This document shows positions 1-10,663 of a stretch of DNA of 64,000 nucleotides, piece by piece. The stretch comes from Cymodocea nodosa (Eukaryota > Streptophyta > Magnoliopsida > Alismatales > Cymodoceaceae). The position numbers and the translations under genes are program-made. Under the pieces are notes generated by a model that was given only the letters and a program-made list of their open reading frames with translations, did no database searches and was not told the DNA's origin. The DNA is taken from the NCBI GenBank assembly GCA_036874045.1, contig CM072345.1:2629501-2693500 (forward strand), given 5' to 3'. Each line of letters starts with the position of its first letter. Within the stretch, counting starts at the first letter, position 1.

Positions 1-747
1 GGTGCATTTCGGATACTTATAAACTTAACTATCTGATGCTCAGCTGTATTTTCGGATAGTTATAAATAACTCATCGATATATAACTTAAGTAAATCTACT
101 AGATCTCGACACGTGTCAACAGTAGTTTAATCATAAAATAACATTTCGGAGAGTTACAGGTCTAACTATCCAATGCTCAGATGCATTTCAGATAGTTATA
201 GATAACTCACCGAAAATCCACTTAAGTCACTTTCCTAGAACATGACACGTGTCCTCAGCTATTTTATAAATAAAAAGAGATTTCAGAGAGTTACAAGGAT
301 AACTATCTGATGCCCAGCTGCAATTTCGGATAGTTATAGATAACTCACCGAAAGTTCACTTAAGTCATTCATTATGGTTTCGACAAGTGTACTTCAGGAA
401 ATAATAAAATATTCTCTCAAAACATAACTGTTCGGCAATTTAAACATAACTATCCGATATGTTCGGTCTGTTAAACATAACTTTCCGAAATATGTCCGGT
501 ATGTTAAACATAACTGTCTGAAATATCTGAAAATTCGGATACTTAAGAATTTCACAGCCTACAACTTACCGATAGTTCAGAAATGTACTAAATTAACATT
601 AATTCCCCCAAATTAAGCAGATTCTTCAATTAAAGCATATAACAGTGTAATTATAACATAATGACTTAATTCTCATATGATAAGCTAAATATTATGCAAT
701 TAACCATCATTTAACCGTTAATAATATGCACTTTTTCATTCTAAACA
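1..747 (-). mobile_element. LTR (right part) of a minus-strand Athila-type element
   Basis: The right end, ATTCTAAACA at 738-747, is the reverse complement of the LTR start TGTTTAGAAT seen at 39279 and 46296. The stretch matches those LTRs along its length, including the motif series TTCGGATAGTTA, ACTCACCGAAA, CACTTAAGTCA and CACGTGTCCT. The LTR start abuts gypsy integrase code at 748 with no polypurine tract between. It is therefore the outer end of a 5' LTR, or a solo LTR, inserted in the G1 integrase. TCACC at 748-752 would be one target duplication; the other lies off the window. Confidence 0.75.
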
Positions 748-1230
748 TCACCCTTTAGGCTAGTATATGGAAAAAGTTGTCATTTACCAACTGAAATTGA
801 ACATAAAGCTTATTGGGTATTAAAAACTCTAAACACTAATTTAAATCAAGCTGTTGAAAATAGGAAAATACAATTGATTGAATTAGAAGAATTTAGGAAT
901 GAAGCTTATTTAAAAACTGTAAGAGAAAAAGAGAAAATGAAGTTCTAGCATGATAGGAAAATTATTCCAAAAACCTTTGAAATAGGACAAGAAGTATATC
1001 TTTACATGACTAGACTCCATAAACATCTAGGAAAATTAAGATCTAGATGGGCAGGACCTTACATAGTTCAAAATATTTATCCCTATGGAGTTATTGAAAT
1101 TGAAAATCCTAAGAATCAAAATATATTTAAAGTAAATGAACAAAGACTTAGGCCTATTTTGAAAATACCAAAAAGTTCATTTGGAATTATAGAAGAAGTA
1201 AAAGTAGAGGATTACTCGAGCTTGACTTAG
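748..1230 (+). pseudogene. Ty3/gypsy integrase, C-terminal part (G1)
   Basis: The reading frame matches the C-terminal third of the integrases at 61396-61884 and 49649-50134. It starts at the SPFRLVYGK motif, which in Athila-type integrases follows the catalytic core. It runs through a charged helix ([14 protein letters not shown]) to the GPY/F-like module (LGKLRSRWAGPYIV) and ends at EDYSSLT. The 5' part is missing because an LTR inserted at 748. One TAG at 948-950 stands where GD has Trp; GB has the same TAG. The envelope-like ORF follows after about 0.8 kb. Not functional. Confidence 0.85.
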
Positions 1231-1616
1231 TAAAAAAAAAAAAACCTTAATTAAATTCAATCACAGTTAAACCGAAAGGAATTATTGGTTTTACCGAAAT
1301 ATATTTAAAAAAAAAAATTGTTGCAATTTAACCGATAGGATCCATCAGTCTGATCGAAACACAAAAATATAAAAAAAAAGATATTTATATTATATTTAGT
1401 TTAATGCCGGTGTTATTAAAGTACAGTATCGGTTCTATCGACAAAAAAAAAAGAGAGAAAGAGTAATTTAGGTTCAACCGAGGAATATAACGGTTTGACC
1501 AAAAAATTTTAAAGTGTGGAAAAAGTAAGATCGACTAGATCGAAAATTCTTTAGTCTTGATCAAAGTAAAAATTATTATTATATGCATTTTTATTAGATA
1601 TAACTTTACGGGAAGT

Positions 1617-1688
1617 CCGTTGAGTTACACAACTCAATGAACTTACTCCGTTGAGTTACACAACTCAACGAACTTACTCCGTTGAGTC
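1617..1688. repeat. 31-bp tandem repeat with internal dyad
   Basis: Two full units start at 1617 and 1648 and a partial third at 1679. The full units differ at one base. Each contains GTTGAGTTA facing AACTCAAC, so a unit could form a short hairpin. The same word recurs in the LTRs and upstream of the accessory ORFs. Confidence 0.8.
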
Positions 1689-1850
1689 TAGGATAAGTTA
1701 ACAAATTTACCCCATTGAGTTAACTCTAACTCAATGGAGTATTGTAGTTATGTCCATGAACTAAGTCCGTGGAGTTAACCATAATTCCACGGATGAGAGA
1801 GCAAGAGTTTTGCGTGGGAAGTGACCTGATTACTCTCCTAAATTTAAGGC

Positions 1851-1864
1851 TTATTTATACTAAA
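1851..1864 (+). promoter_or_regulatory. TATA-like box before the envelope-like ORF
   Basis: TTATTTATACTAAA follows the GTTGAGTTA array and lies about 160 bases before the first usable ATG. Plausible core promoter; no start-site evidence. Confidence 0.3.
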
Positions 1865-2024
1865 CTTTGGGTTTGGGGGCATTATCCATAAAATCATTTA
1901 GAACTTAGAACAGTAAAGATTAGAGCGATTCCGTTTCGTTGTATAACTCCACGATGAGGAAGATGACACCTGAGTTCTAGGAAAATGCAGTTGACACGTT
2001 AGAATTTCTCAAAGATTCAGAGGA

Positions 2025-4189
2025 ATGGCACACAAGGCAGAAAATCAGGAATATGACGAGGGAAAAAGAGCTACTAAAGGTAGAATCTAACCTTTTCTAT
2101 TGGAGGAAAGTGTTAGTAGATTTGGGTATACAAATACCTCAGTTAATGGAAACTAGAATCAACGTTGCTACGAAGATTGTTGTAAGCAGAGAGAGAAGAA
2201 TCAAGCCAAATAATGAAGTTGCCCTAGAACTAATCCAACGTAAGTCCCATCTCTGGTTGAAAATGTGCATAGGTAGACGGACTCAGTGGGTAATCTAGGA
2301 GCAACAAAGGAAAGAAAATGAAGAATAAGAGGAGCTAACTACTGAAAGACCTGTTCCTCAGGAACAACAGCTAGGACCTTTAATTCCACCACCAAGGCCG
2401 TTAGAACGAGCAATAATTTCGGGGCCTTCTACTAAAGAAGAAAGAAGAGAATTTCAAGAACTGGTTCAAATAGGAAAAGACCAAGGAGAACTAGAAGAAT
2501 TGGCAATAGCTGTAGCACATCTGGTGTTTGATGCACAGTGCAAAAAGAGGGATGTAGAAAAGTTGAAAGCCTAATATAAAATCAAAGTGGAATAGCATCA
2601 AGAAGCTACTGCCAAATCTACTGCAAAAGGAGATGAAGCTGGTCCTTCGAGACTAGTAATTATGGAAAGAGTTAAACAGGAAGAGTCAGTACTTGTGGTT
2701 CAAAGGCTTGTACAGCCCATTTTTGTAGATTTAATCTCAGAAGAAGAAGAGGAAGACTAGGAACAATTAATCAAAAGAAGGAAAGGAAAAGGGATAGTAC
2801 CTGAACATCAAGAGGAGATTAAATCTGAAATACCAAGATCAGTAGGGCCTATAGAGCCGATTTTTATAAACTTGCTATCCGATTCTGAAGAGGAGCAGGA
2901 GCAGCAGCAACAGCAAGAGCAAAGAGAAGAAGAAAAATAGGTTGAAACTAGTCTGCAACCTGTACAAGAAGAAGAAACAGAAATTAGGGTAGAAGATGAT
3001 TTGCCCGTAACTCCATCCCAATCTGCCATAGAATCAGAAAGAATAGTGACATTGCAGATTGGTAGTCAGGAGGAAGAAGAAAGAGAAGAAAATGAACAAG
3101 AAGCTGAACAATTACATATGGAAAGAGATGACTCGACAAATTCCACTGAAGAGAAAAGAACTCTTCAGCAAATTTTGGACAATATTCAAGATAGAGTGGA
3201 GAGTTCTGCTAGCTCACCACCATAGACAAAAGCAAAAGAAAAAATGCCAGAATCTATGGAGCATCTTCAGCAAGTTCAAGTTCAACTTATGGAAGAAGAA
3301 GTTCAAGAACAAACCCCTTTGGAGTAACAAATTCACATTCCTGACCCGACTGAAACAATAGTTCTAAATGAAGTACACTTTTGGAGTCAAGAAGCTTATA
3401 ATAAATACCAAGAGATAAGGGGTTGTGATATCATTTACAGTAGACCAGTAAATTGGGACGGAATGCAAGAAATTAAAGATTTATTTGAGTTTCAAGGACT
3501 ACTACAATTTATTTCTCAAGAAAGAGGGCATGCAGTATATGAAAATCTAGTACCCTGCTTTTATGCAAACTTAAGAGAAGGAGAAGGAGGATTAATTTCC
3601 AACATGGAGGAAGCTAATGTACAGATAACACTAGAGCTTCTCCATAACATTTTAGGATTGAAAAATGAAGGACTGGAAATTCTGGAAAGCACAACTACAG
3701 TTGAGTGGATAAAACATATCATAAAAGATTGTTTAGCTATCAATCCTGGTATGCCATTATTAAATAGACTAAAGCAACTAAATGGTAAAGCACACATGAT
3801 AGCTAATATTTTGATTAAGAATGTCTACCAACGATAAGGCCATGATATATAACTAAGTCAATTTGTCAAATGTGACACATGCAATTGTAAACAGAATTCA
3901 AATAAATTGGTCTAAAGTTTTTATCTCCAAGCTGAGAATAGTGAAGAAGAAATTATTTTATGGAGATCTGATTCCACTACTGATGGTGGACTGTATCGAT
4001 TTCACTAAATGGACATCCAAAAGGATAAGATCTAGAACCATTTCAGTGAAAGAGTATAGAAATTATGTGGCTGCAGAGATAGCTGAACCTTCTAGAGGAG
4101 TTACAAGAGCTGTAGAAAAGATTAATCAATTAGAGCAACAAGTAGAAAGACTCTAGAAGGAAATAGATGAACTTAGGAGAAAGGATTAA
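2025..4189 (+). pseudogene. Envelope-like third ORF of a gypsy element (G1)
   Basis: This is one long frame broken by about ten stops (mostly TAG) and by a frameshift between 3837 and 3863. The N-terminal part is basic with an YWRKVLVDLG motif. A Glu/Gln-rich acidic middle (about 2740-3330) follows, then the conserved domain from about 3390: NKYQEIRG, LFEFQGLLQF, FYANL, LGLKNEG, ANIL, RIQINW, KLFYGD. A short C-terminal coiled coil (INQLEQQVERL) ends it. The domain belongs to the plant 'putative transposon protein' group (Pfam Transposase_32-like, from memory) found in envelope-like ORFs. GB has ATGGCAACGAGG at the equivalent start, so I place the start at 2025, with a 1-base indel after it. 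The earlier ATG at 1954 meets a TAG at 1978. No membrane segment is evident. Role unknown. Confidence 0.6.
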
Positions 4190-5148
4190 ATTGTATTGTT
4201 CATCTACTTGTACTTGTATGAAAAATATCTAACTGATTGTAATGAAAATTATTCATATAAATGAATGTATGTTTTTTAGATGTTTTTGTATTAATATTGG
4301 ACAATGATGTAATAGATGAATTATCTTGAATATTATATAATTCTTTGAACAATGTGCAAAATTGTTTAAAAGATTTACAAATTTTATAAATGACAAGATT
4401 AAATGCAAGATAACTAGTTAATGCTAAAAATATCTGCATGCTGTAGAGTAAAATATAAATTCTGCATAATATGAAATGAACTGTAAGTTAAATATTTATA
4501 TAATGTTCAGAATCAAATGAGTTTAATGACATGTATTTAACTTGATTTAAGTTAACAGAATGCAGGAGAGAAAAAAAAAATATAAAAGTTAATACGAGGA
4601 GTAAGCTTAGAAGTTGCTAAGTATTAACTCAATGAAGTAAGTTCGTTGAGTTAACCTTAACTCCACAAGGTCAATAATATAATACAAGGTCACTCTGTTG
4701 AGTTATCTATAACTCAACGAAGTTAGTTCGTGGAGTTAGCAACAGTAACTGAAGCTTGTCTATTGAGTTAACTATAACTCAATGAGGTTAGTTCGTGGAT
4801 TAAGCAAAACGGTTATTCTTTTAGCCATGAACGAAACTTCGTAGATCAAACGGTTATTAAAATTTGAAATTAGAAGTGACACACATACCCATAAAAATAG
4901 GAACTGCACTGCACGTTACAAGACACGTTCTTGCAACGAGATTCATTTGCTTTATGGACGTGCATTATAAATATAGAACAAAATGTTATTTACAAGTTAC
5001 CAGCACTTTTTGAAAGAAAAGGAACTTCATTGGGGAATTGGAAGGAGAAGCAGCTGATTCAACTTCATCCAACAACTATTTACTAAGTATAAAGCATCAG
5101 ACTGGTATGTAATTAATCTTCTGTTATTTTACTTTATGTTAAGAGTTT
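4190..5148 (+). promoter_or_regulatory. Spacer with motif array and TATA box before the capsid gag ORF
   Basis: 4190-4610 is AT-rich with nothing recognised. 4630-4810 has at least four GTTGAGTTA or TAACTCAAC units alternating with GTTCGTGGAGTTA. GACGTG and then TATAAATATA (4966-4975) follow, about 175 bases before the gag ATG. There is no primer-binding site and no LTR end here, so this gag ORF is not simply the start of a new element. I infer an internal promoter; deletion scars cannot be excluded. Confidence 0.45.
4966..4975 (+). promoter_or_regulatory. TATA box, putative promoter of the capsid gag ORF
   Basis: TATAAATATA is preceded by GACGTG and the GTTGAGTTA array. Position and sequence fit a plant core promoter. 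Confidence 0.4.
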
Positions 5149-6525
5149 ATGAGCACATTGATTCATTCTCCTAGTACTAAAAGATTAGTAAGAACACCTA
5201 CACAGGATTCTTCAACATAGAGACGTACTGAAATATTTTCTAAATTAAACTTTAACAAAATCCTTAGGGGTGTAGCTAACCTTTCTTTAAAAGAGAACGA
5301 AGATATGGCTGCTCCAGTAGAGAAACCATTAGGGGAAATTCTGTATCCTGAATTAGTTGATGAACCTTCATGTATTCGATTGCCAAACTTTGAGGGAGAT
5401 AGGTCTGAACTGAAATCTAATTATATTAGTCAATTGCCACATTTTCATGGATTAGAAAGAGAGTATGCCTATTATTTCCTTAGAGAATTTAACGAAGTTT
5501 GTCAAATGATGAAAATGCCGAACATGAGTATTGATGCTATTAAACTTAGATATATCCCTTTTGCTTTAAAAGACACAGCTAAGAGACGGTTATATACTCT
5601 ATCGCTTGATTCAATTTCTGCATGGACTGAATTTTGCTCTGTTTTCCTAGAAAAATATTATCTAACACATCAAACGATTAAAAAGAAGAAAGAAATATTA
5701 ATGTATAGCCAAAAACAAGGAGAATCATTCTGGAAATATTTTGAAAGATTTAAAGATTTACTAACTCAATGTTCACATCATGCAATGAGTAAAGCACAAT
5801 TAATAAGTATAATTTATGAAGACATAGATGTTTCAACGAAATCTTTATTAGAATCTACTTGTCAGAATGGATTTTTAAAATTGTGTAGTGAAGAAGCATG
5901 GGCATATTTATAAAACTTTGCAAAAAGAACTACATAGTGGGAAAACTCAGCTGAAGCTATTGCAGATAAAAGAATATTGCTAAGGGGAATGCATGAAATA
6001 GATTCAAGCACTATGCTTGAAGTTAAATTAACAAATAAAATAGAAGAGTTATCATTAAATCAAAAGCTAGCAGAAAAGAATGCAAATGTTAATGATTTAG
6101 ATATTATTTATGCTAGAAACCAGAAAGATAACTTTGGAAATTCATATAACCCTAATTGGAGAAATCACTTGAATTTATCTTGGAAAAACAATAATTTTCA
6201 AGGAGGAGAACATATAAATGACAAAAATATAAGTTATGAAGCTTTAATTGAATAAGGATCTAGAATAGAGAAATTAGAAAAAATAATCTAACAATTAAAC
6301 AATTGTTAGGATCTTGTATTTGGAAATGCTGCAATTCAAAATCAAAATATAAATAGAAATATACCCCCTAGATAGAAAGAATCAATGAAAGTTAGACCTA
6401 CTGGAGGATTGCCAATGCAAGTAATACCTAATCCTATCAACAGAACTGTTAATGAAATTGATACTCCTTTAGGAGGGTAGCTGAATGAAATAGTATAATT
6501 AAAGTAATTATGTATAATATAGTAA
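5149..6525 (+). pseudogene. Athila-type gag, capsid part (G1)
   Basis: Gag forms the retrotransposon particle. The residues from about 80 to 250 match the retrotransposon gag domain of Athila elements: FHGLEREYAYYFLREFNEV, IKLRYIPFALKDTAKR, FLEKYY, QGESFWKYFERFKDLL. Later comes SYNPNWRNHLNLSW, the Athila NPGWRNHPNFSW signature. The zinc knuckle that normally lies between these two parts is absent. I start at ATG 5149 because the frame is open back to it apart from one TAG at 5218; the ATG at 5305 is the alternative. Several stops follow, at about 5911, 6253 and 6478. The 3' end is fixed by alignment with the GA remnant at 44090-44235. The ORF lies between the envelope-like and F-box ORFs, not upstream of pol. 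Confidence 0.75.
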
Positions 6526-6590
6526 GCAAAAAAACATAAAAATATATATATAAAAAAAAGTGTAAGTTTAATTATAGTTAGTAGTATCGT

Positions 6591-6650
6591 AGAGTTATTA
6601 CTTAACTCAACGAACTTAGTCCATTGAGTTATGACCTAACTCCACGAGGG
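6591..6650 (+). promoter_or_regulatory. GTTGAGTTA motif pair upstream of the F-box ORF
   Basis: TAACTCAACGAAC, then CCATTGAGTTA and TAACTCCACGAG, lie 50-110 bases before the F-box ATG. The GA F-box has the same motifs at 43975-44030. A promoter role is inferred. Confidence 0.4.
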
Positions 6651-6700
6651 TGTGAAGTAGCTATGTTAATTTTTGTTTATGTTATACAGAATCACAATAG

Positions 6701-7328
6701 ATGGAATTGATGAAATTACCATTGGATGCACTAAAGGAAGTATTGAGTAACCTGTTAGCTAAAGATCTATGTAGATTGTGTTGTGTATCAAAGGAAATCA
6801 AATATTGTATCAGAGAAAAATATTTTCATGGACTACAAGCTGCAAAAATGACTAAGATTAGAGATGAATTTTTATGGAAGTCATTTAATCGTAGTTCAAT
6901 TTGCTATGAATATCTGAATATGGAAGAAACTACTGGAATTCCACCCAATGCATTAAAAGGAATAGATCATATTATGAGGATGGATGAAGGATTAATTATA
7001 TATAGAACCAAACCAAGGTATGCAATTCTATTACCTAAAATTTTGATTAGAAATCCTATTAAAAGAGAAGAATGGAATATAGGAAGGCCTAATAGATATG
7101 AAGTACCAACTAAAAATTGTGGATCAGCTTTAATATTTTCTGATAAAAATTCAGCCATTCCTGAAAAATTATATTATTGGAGACCAACTGGAAATTGGGA
7201 TGAAGATTTATGCTTAAGTGTGTATAATTTTCTGAATAGATCTTGGACTAAAAATACTATGATATATCTAAGACAAAAATCATTAATTAACAACATGCAT
7301 GTCATACTTGATGGATATATATATCTAG
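6701..7328 (+). CDS. F-box protein ORF carried by the G element (5' part)
   Basis: F-box proteins select targets for SCF ubiquitin ligases by binding SKP1. Residues 1-45 form a good F-box: MELMKLPLDALKEVLSNL, then KDLCRLCCVSKEIK. The C-terminal region has Trp and Tyr-rich stretches (YYWRPTGNW, LDGYIYLV) that recall kelch or F-box-associated repeats, but I cannot assign a domain. The frame is open for about 209 codons until the S2 LTR enters at 7329. It resumes at 21695. The ORF has no introns. A second copy at 43037-43898, in the same place relative to gag and LTR, shows that the gene belongs to the element. Target and function are unknown. Confidence 0.7.
7324..7328. repeat. Target-site duplication TCTAG, left copy (S2)
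   Basis: TCTAG precedes the LTR start TGTTAGG at 7329. The right copy follows the LTR end CCTACA at 21690-21694. Together they prove that 7329-21689 is one insertion in the F-box ORF. Confidence 0.9.
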
Positions 7329-8109
7329 TGTTAGGTATTTAATTTTGATGATATATGCTTTATTAACGTATTTAAATAAGTCTACATAATATTCTCTAAG
7401 TATATTTCTCTAAGTATAATAGTTAACAGATTATCGGAAAGTTTCATTTTTATGTCGGATAAATTAAAGATTTCCGAAGAGTTAGATTTGCAATAGTTAA
7501 ACTTTCGGATAGTTAACGTCTCGTTTTTGTCGAATACTTTATATTAAAAACTCGTATAGTTAAGTTATCTACACGTGTTTTTAATGTTTTAAGTTGTCAC
7601 GTGTTTTCCATGTGCGTTCGGTAATGAAAAATCAAATAGTTAGATAACTGTTCAAGTTTTATAAAAGGACTAACGAATAGATAAGTTTCTTTGTTTAGTC
7701 ACGTGTTTTGTAGGTGCAAAAACTTGAAGAGTTAAAGGATAAGTGTTTGAGTTTTTACAGGACTTAAAGGATAAATGTTCGACTAAATCAAAGACTTAGA
7801 AGATATTCTACAAGACTCCAGGAAGATAAAGTTTCGATGTATCTATGAGTGGAGATCGTAGAAACTCAAAAAGATAGTAATTTGGATTAAAGAGAAAATT
7901 AGTATGTGGATTATAGATTATGGATTGTGGATCAAGTAGATGAACATGCTAAATGTGAAAGACAACAGAGTTAGACTACAAATAGAGAGTGCGAGCTACA
8001 TTACAATAGGGGATCCCAATCTCGAAAACCAAGTCTGAATATTCAATCCAGATCCCTAACTGAAAAGTTAAGTTTGAATATTCATATTCTGAAAAGTTCT
8101 CCAACATCA
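7329..8109 (+). mobile_element. S2 5' LTR, 3' end deleted
   Basis: Matches 20491-21340 of the 3' LTR almost base for base, then breaks after CTCCAACATCA and continues as integrase code. About 350-400 bases of LTR are lost. It contains CGGATAGTTA, TCGGAAAG and CACGTG motifs. Confidence 0.85.
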
Positions 8110-10663
8110 CATCCTTTAAAAGTTTAAATGAAATAACAAGCAAAAGAGTATTAGAACTAGTGCATATGGATTTATTTGGACCTACTAGGACAACTAGTCT
8201 AGGAGGTAAACATTATGCTTTTGTACTAGTTGATGACTATTCTAGATTTACTTTGGTCTATTTTCTAGCTAATAAAATTGAAGTTTTTGAAATATTTAAG
8301 ATATTTTGTAATAAAGTTCAGAATGAGCAAAATGTTAAAATTCAAAAACTTAGGAGTGATCATGGTACAGAATTTGATAATGATCAAATGGACACCTTTT
8401 GTGAAGAATTAGGCATAAATCATAGGTACTCATTTCCAAGAGCTCCTTCACAAAATGGGATAGTAGAACGTAAAAACAGATCACTTTAGGAAATGTCTAG
8501 AACCATGTTAAATGAGAATAAGTTACCCCTATTTCTCTGGGCAAAAATAGTTCGTACAGCATGCTATGTTATAAATAGAGTACATCTAAGACCAATTTTA
8601 GATAAAACTCCTTATGAGATATGGTATAACAGGTTCCCAAAATAAGTTATTTAAAACCCTTTGGTTGTAAGTGTTTTATTTTAAACACTAAGGAACGAAG
8701 AGACAAATTTAAAGTCAAATCAGATGAAGGTATTTTTGTTGGTTATTCCATTAGAAGTAAAGCATATAGAGTTTACAATAAATCAACAAAAACCATTAAG
8801 GAAACCCTGCATGTGAAATTTCATGAAAATTCTCATTTGGATTTAAGACATGGTGAAAACTTTGATTCAGAAATTCTCTCAAAAATAGTACCAAATGATG
8901 TTGACAGAGAAATTGATAGATTATCTAACGAAATAAGAAATCTAAGTTTGAATGATGAAAATTTAGAAGAAAATAATGTCATACCTATAGAAAATGTGGA
9001 ACAACATAGAAATTGGCGTTATACTTCATCTCATCCTATTGATTAGATAATAGGCGATCTTAATCAAGGAGTTAGTACTTAGTCATCAGTAGTCAACATC
9101 TGTGGTGCTTATTCATTTGTTTCTTTTCTAGAACCTAAGAAAATTGAAGATGCCTTAGAAGATGAATTTTGGTATTTAGCTATGCAAGATGAGCTAAATC
9201 AATTTATAAGAAATGAGGTATGGGATCTAGTTCCACCACCTGAAAATCAATCCATAATAGGAACAAGGTGGGTATTTAGAAACAAAGTAGATCAAGATGG
9301 ACATATAGTTAGAAATAAAGTTAGATTAGTTGCTCAAGGTTACAAGCAAGAGGAAGGAATTGACTATGATGAAACATTTGCTCCTGTTGCTAGACTAGAA
9401 TCAATACGAATTTTGTTAGCTTATGTTTGTTATATGGATTTCAAATTATATCAAATGGATGTTAAGACTGCTTTTTTAAATGGATATATAAAAGAAGAAG
9501 TGTATGTAAAACAACCTCTAGGTTTTGAAGATTCAAAACATCCTAAGTATGTTTATAAGCTTCTGAAGGCACTATATGGCCTTAAACAAGCCCCTAGGTC
9601 TTGGTATGAGAGATTATGTAAATTTCTTATGGAAAAAGGGTATTCTATGGGAAAGGCAGATCACACTCTTTTTATCAAGAAGATCGAAAAAGATATATTA
9701 GTAGTTCAAATCTATGTAGATGATATTATATTTGGAGCAACAAATGATAAATTAGTTGAGTCTTTTTTGAAAGACATGACAAATCAATTTGAAATGAGTA
9801 TGATAGGTGAACTATCATTTTTCCTAGGCTTACAAATTAAGCAATTAGATTAGGGTACTTTTATTTCACAAGAAAAATATACTCAAGATTTATTAAAGAG
9901 GTTTGGTTTAGACAACACTAAAACAAAGAATACACCAATGAGTACTATCACCAAGTTGGATAAAGATGACTCTAGAAAAACTGTAGATGTAAAACAATAT
10001 AGAAGTATGATTGGTTCATTACTCTATTTAACAGCTAGCCGACTAGATATTATGTTTAGTGTGTGTACTTGTGCTAGATATCTTTCAAATCCTAAGGAAT
10101 CACACCTACTTGCTGTTAAACGAATTTTTAAATATCTATTAGGAACCATCAATTTCGGACTATTTTACTTTAAACATAGTTCTTTAAACTTAGTAGGTTA
10201 TAGTGATGTTGATTTCGTAGGATGTAAGTCTGAAAGAAAAAACACCAATGGCACATGTCAATTGTTAGGTAATTCTTTAGTGTCATGGTTCAGCAAAAAA
10301 CAAAATTGTGTAGCATTATCTACAACTGAAGCCGAATATATAGCTGCTGCACTTTGCTGTGCTCAAATCTTGTGGATCAGACAAACCTTAAAAGATTTTA
10401 ATTTAGACTATGAACCAACTAAAATTTTCTGTGATAGTAGTTTTGCAATAAGTTTATCTAAAAGTCCTGTGTTACATTCACGAGCAAAACATATAGAAGT
10501 TCGACATCATTTTCTAAGGGATAATGTTATAAAAGGAAAAATAGTATTAAATTTTGTTCCTACCATAGAACAATTAGCAGATCTATTTACAAAACCCTTA
10601 GATGAAAATACTTTCTCAAAATTACGATTAGAACTTGGTATTTGTAGGTTATCTGATATTTAA
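8110..10663 (+). pseudogene. S2 pol: integrase (partial), reverse transcriptase, RNase H
   Basis: The integrase core begins at SFKSLNEITSKRV, after its HHCC finger. It shows the first Asp (MDLFGPT), second Asp (SDHGTEFDN) and Glu (NGIVERKNR). A frameshift lies near 8640. The RT runs from about 9180 with [39 protein letters not shown] and the YVDD catalytic box. After a TAG at about 9852 comes RNase H with DIMFSVCTCARY, STTEAEYIA, CDSSFAISLSK and RAKHIEVRHHF. The frame ends LGICRLSDI with TAA at 10661. All core motifs are present, but stops and the shift make it non-functional as it stands. It is close to the S1 and S3 pol sequences. Confidence 0.9.

Larger units (their letters stand above)
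1231..2024 (+). promoter_or_regulatory. Spacer with motif arrays upstream of the envelope-like ORF
   Basis: No coding signal. 1255-1560 holds degenerate repeats built on ACCGAAA and GGTTTGACC. 1610-1800 holds GTTGAGTTA/TAACTCAAC units, including an exact tandem repeat. A TATA-like TTTATACTAAA lies near 1855. The same block occurs inverted at 48857-49648, again between integrase and the envelope-like ORF, and its first part is downstream of the integrase at 61920-62308. The conserved position suggests a promoter for the next ORF; that role is inferred. Confidence 0.5.

Noticed and set aside
1617-1688. Possible CRISPR-like regular repeats
   Set aside because: Two and a third direct units with no spacers, in plant transposon DNA; an ordinary tandem repeat.
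748-6525. Reassigned stop codons (TAG read as Gln or Trp)
   Set aside because: TAA and TGA stops and frameshifts also occur, other copies keep CAG or TGG at many of the sites, and methylation decay explains the pattern.
6701-7328. Independent host F-box gene that the elements happened to land beside
   Set aside because: A second copy has the same gag remnant upstream and lies inside LTR, primer site and polypurine tract, so it travels with the element.
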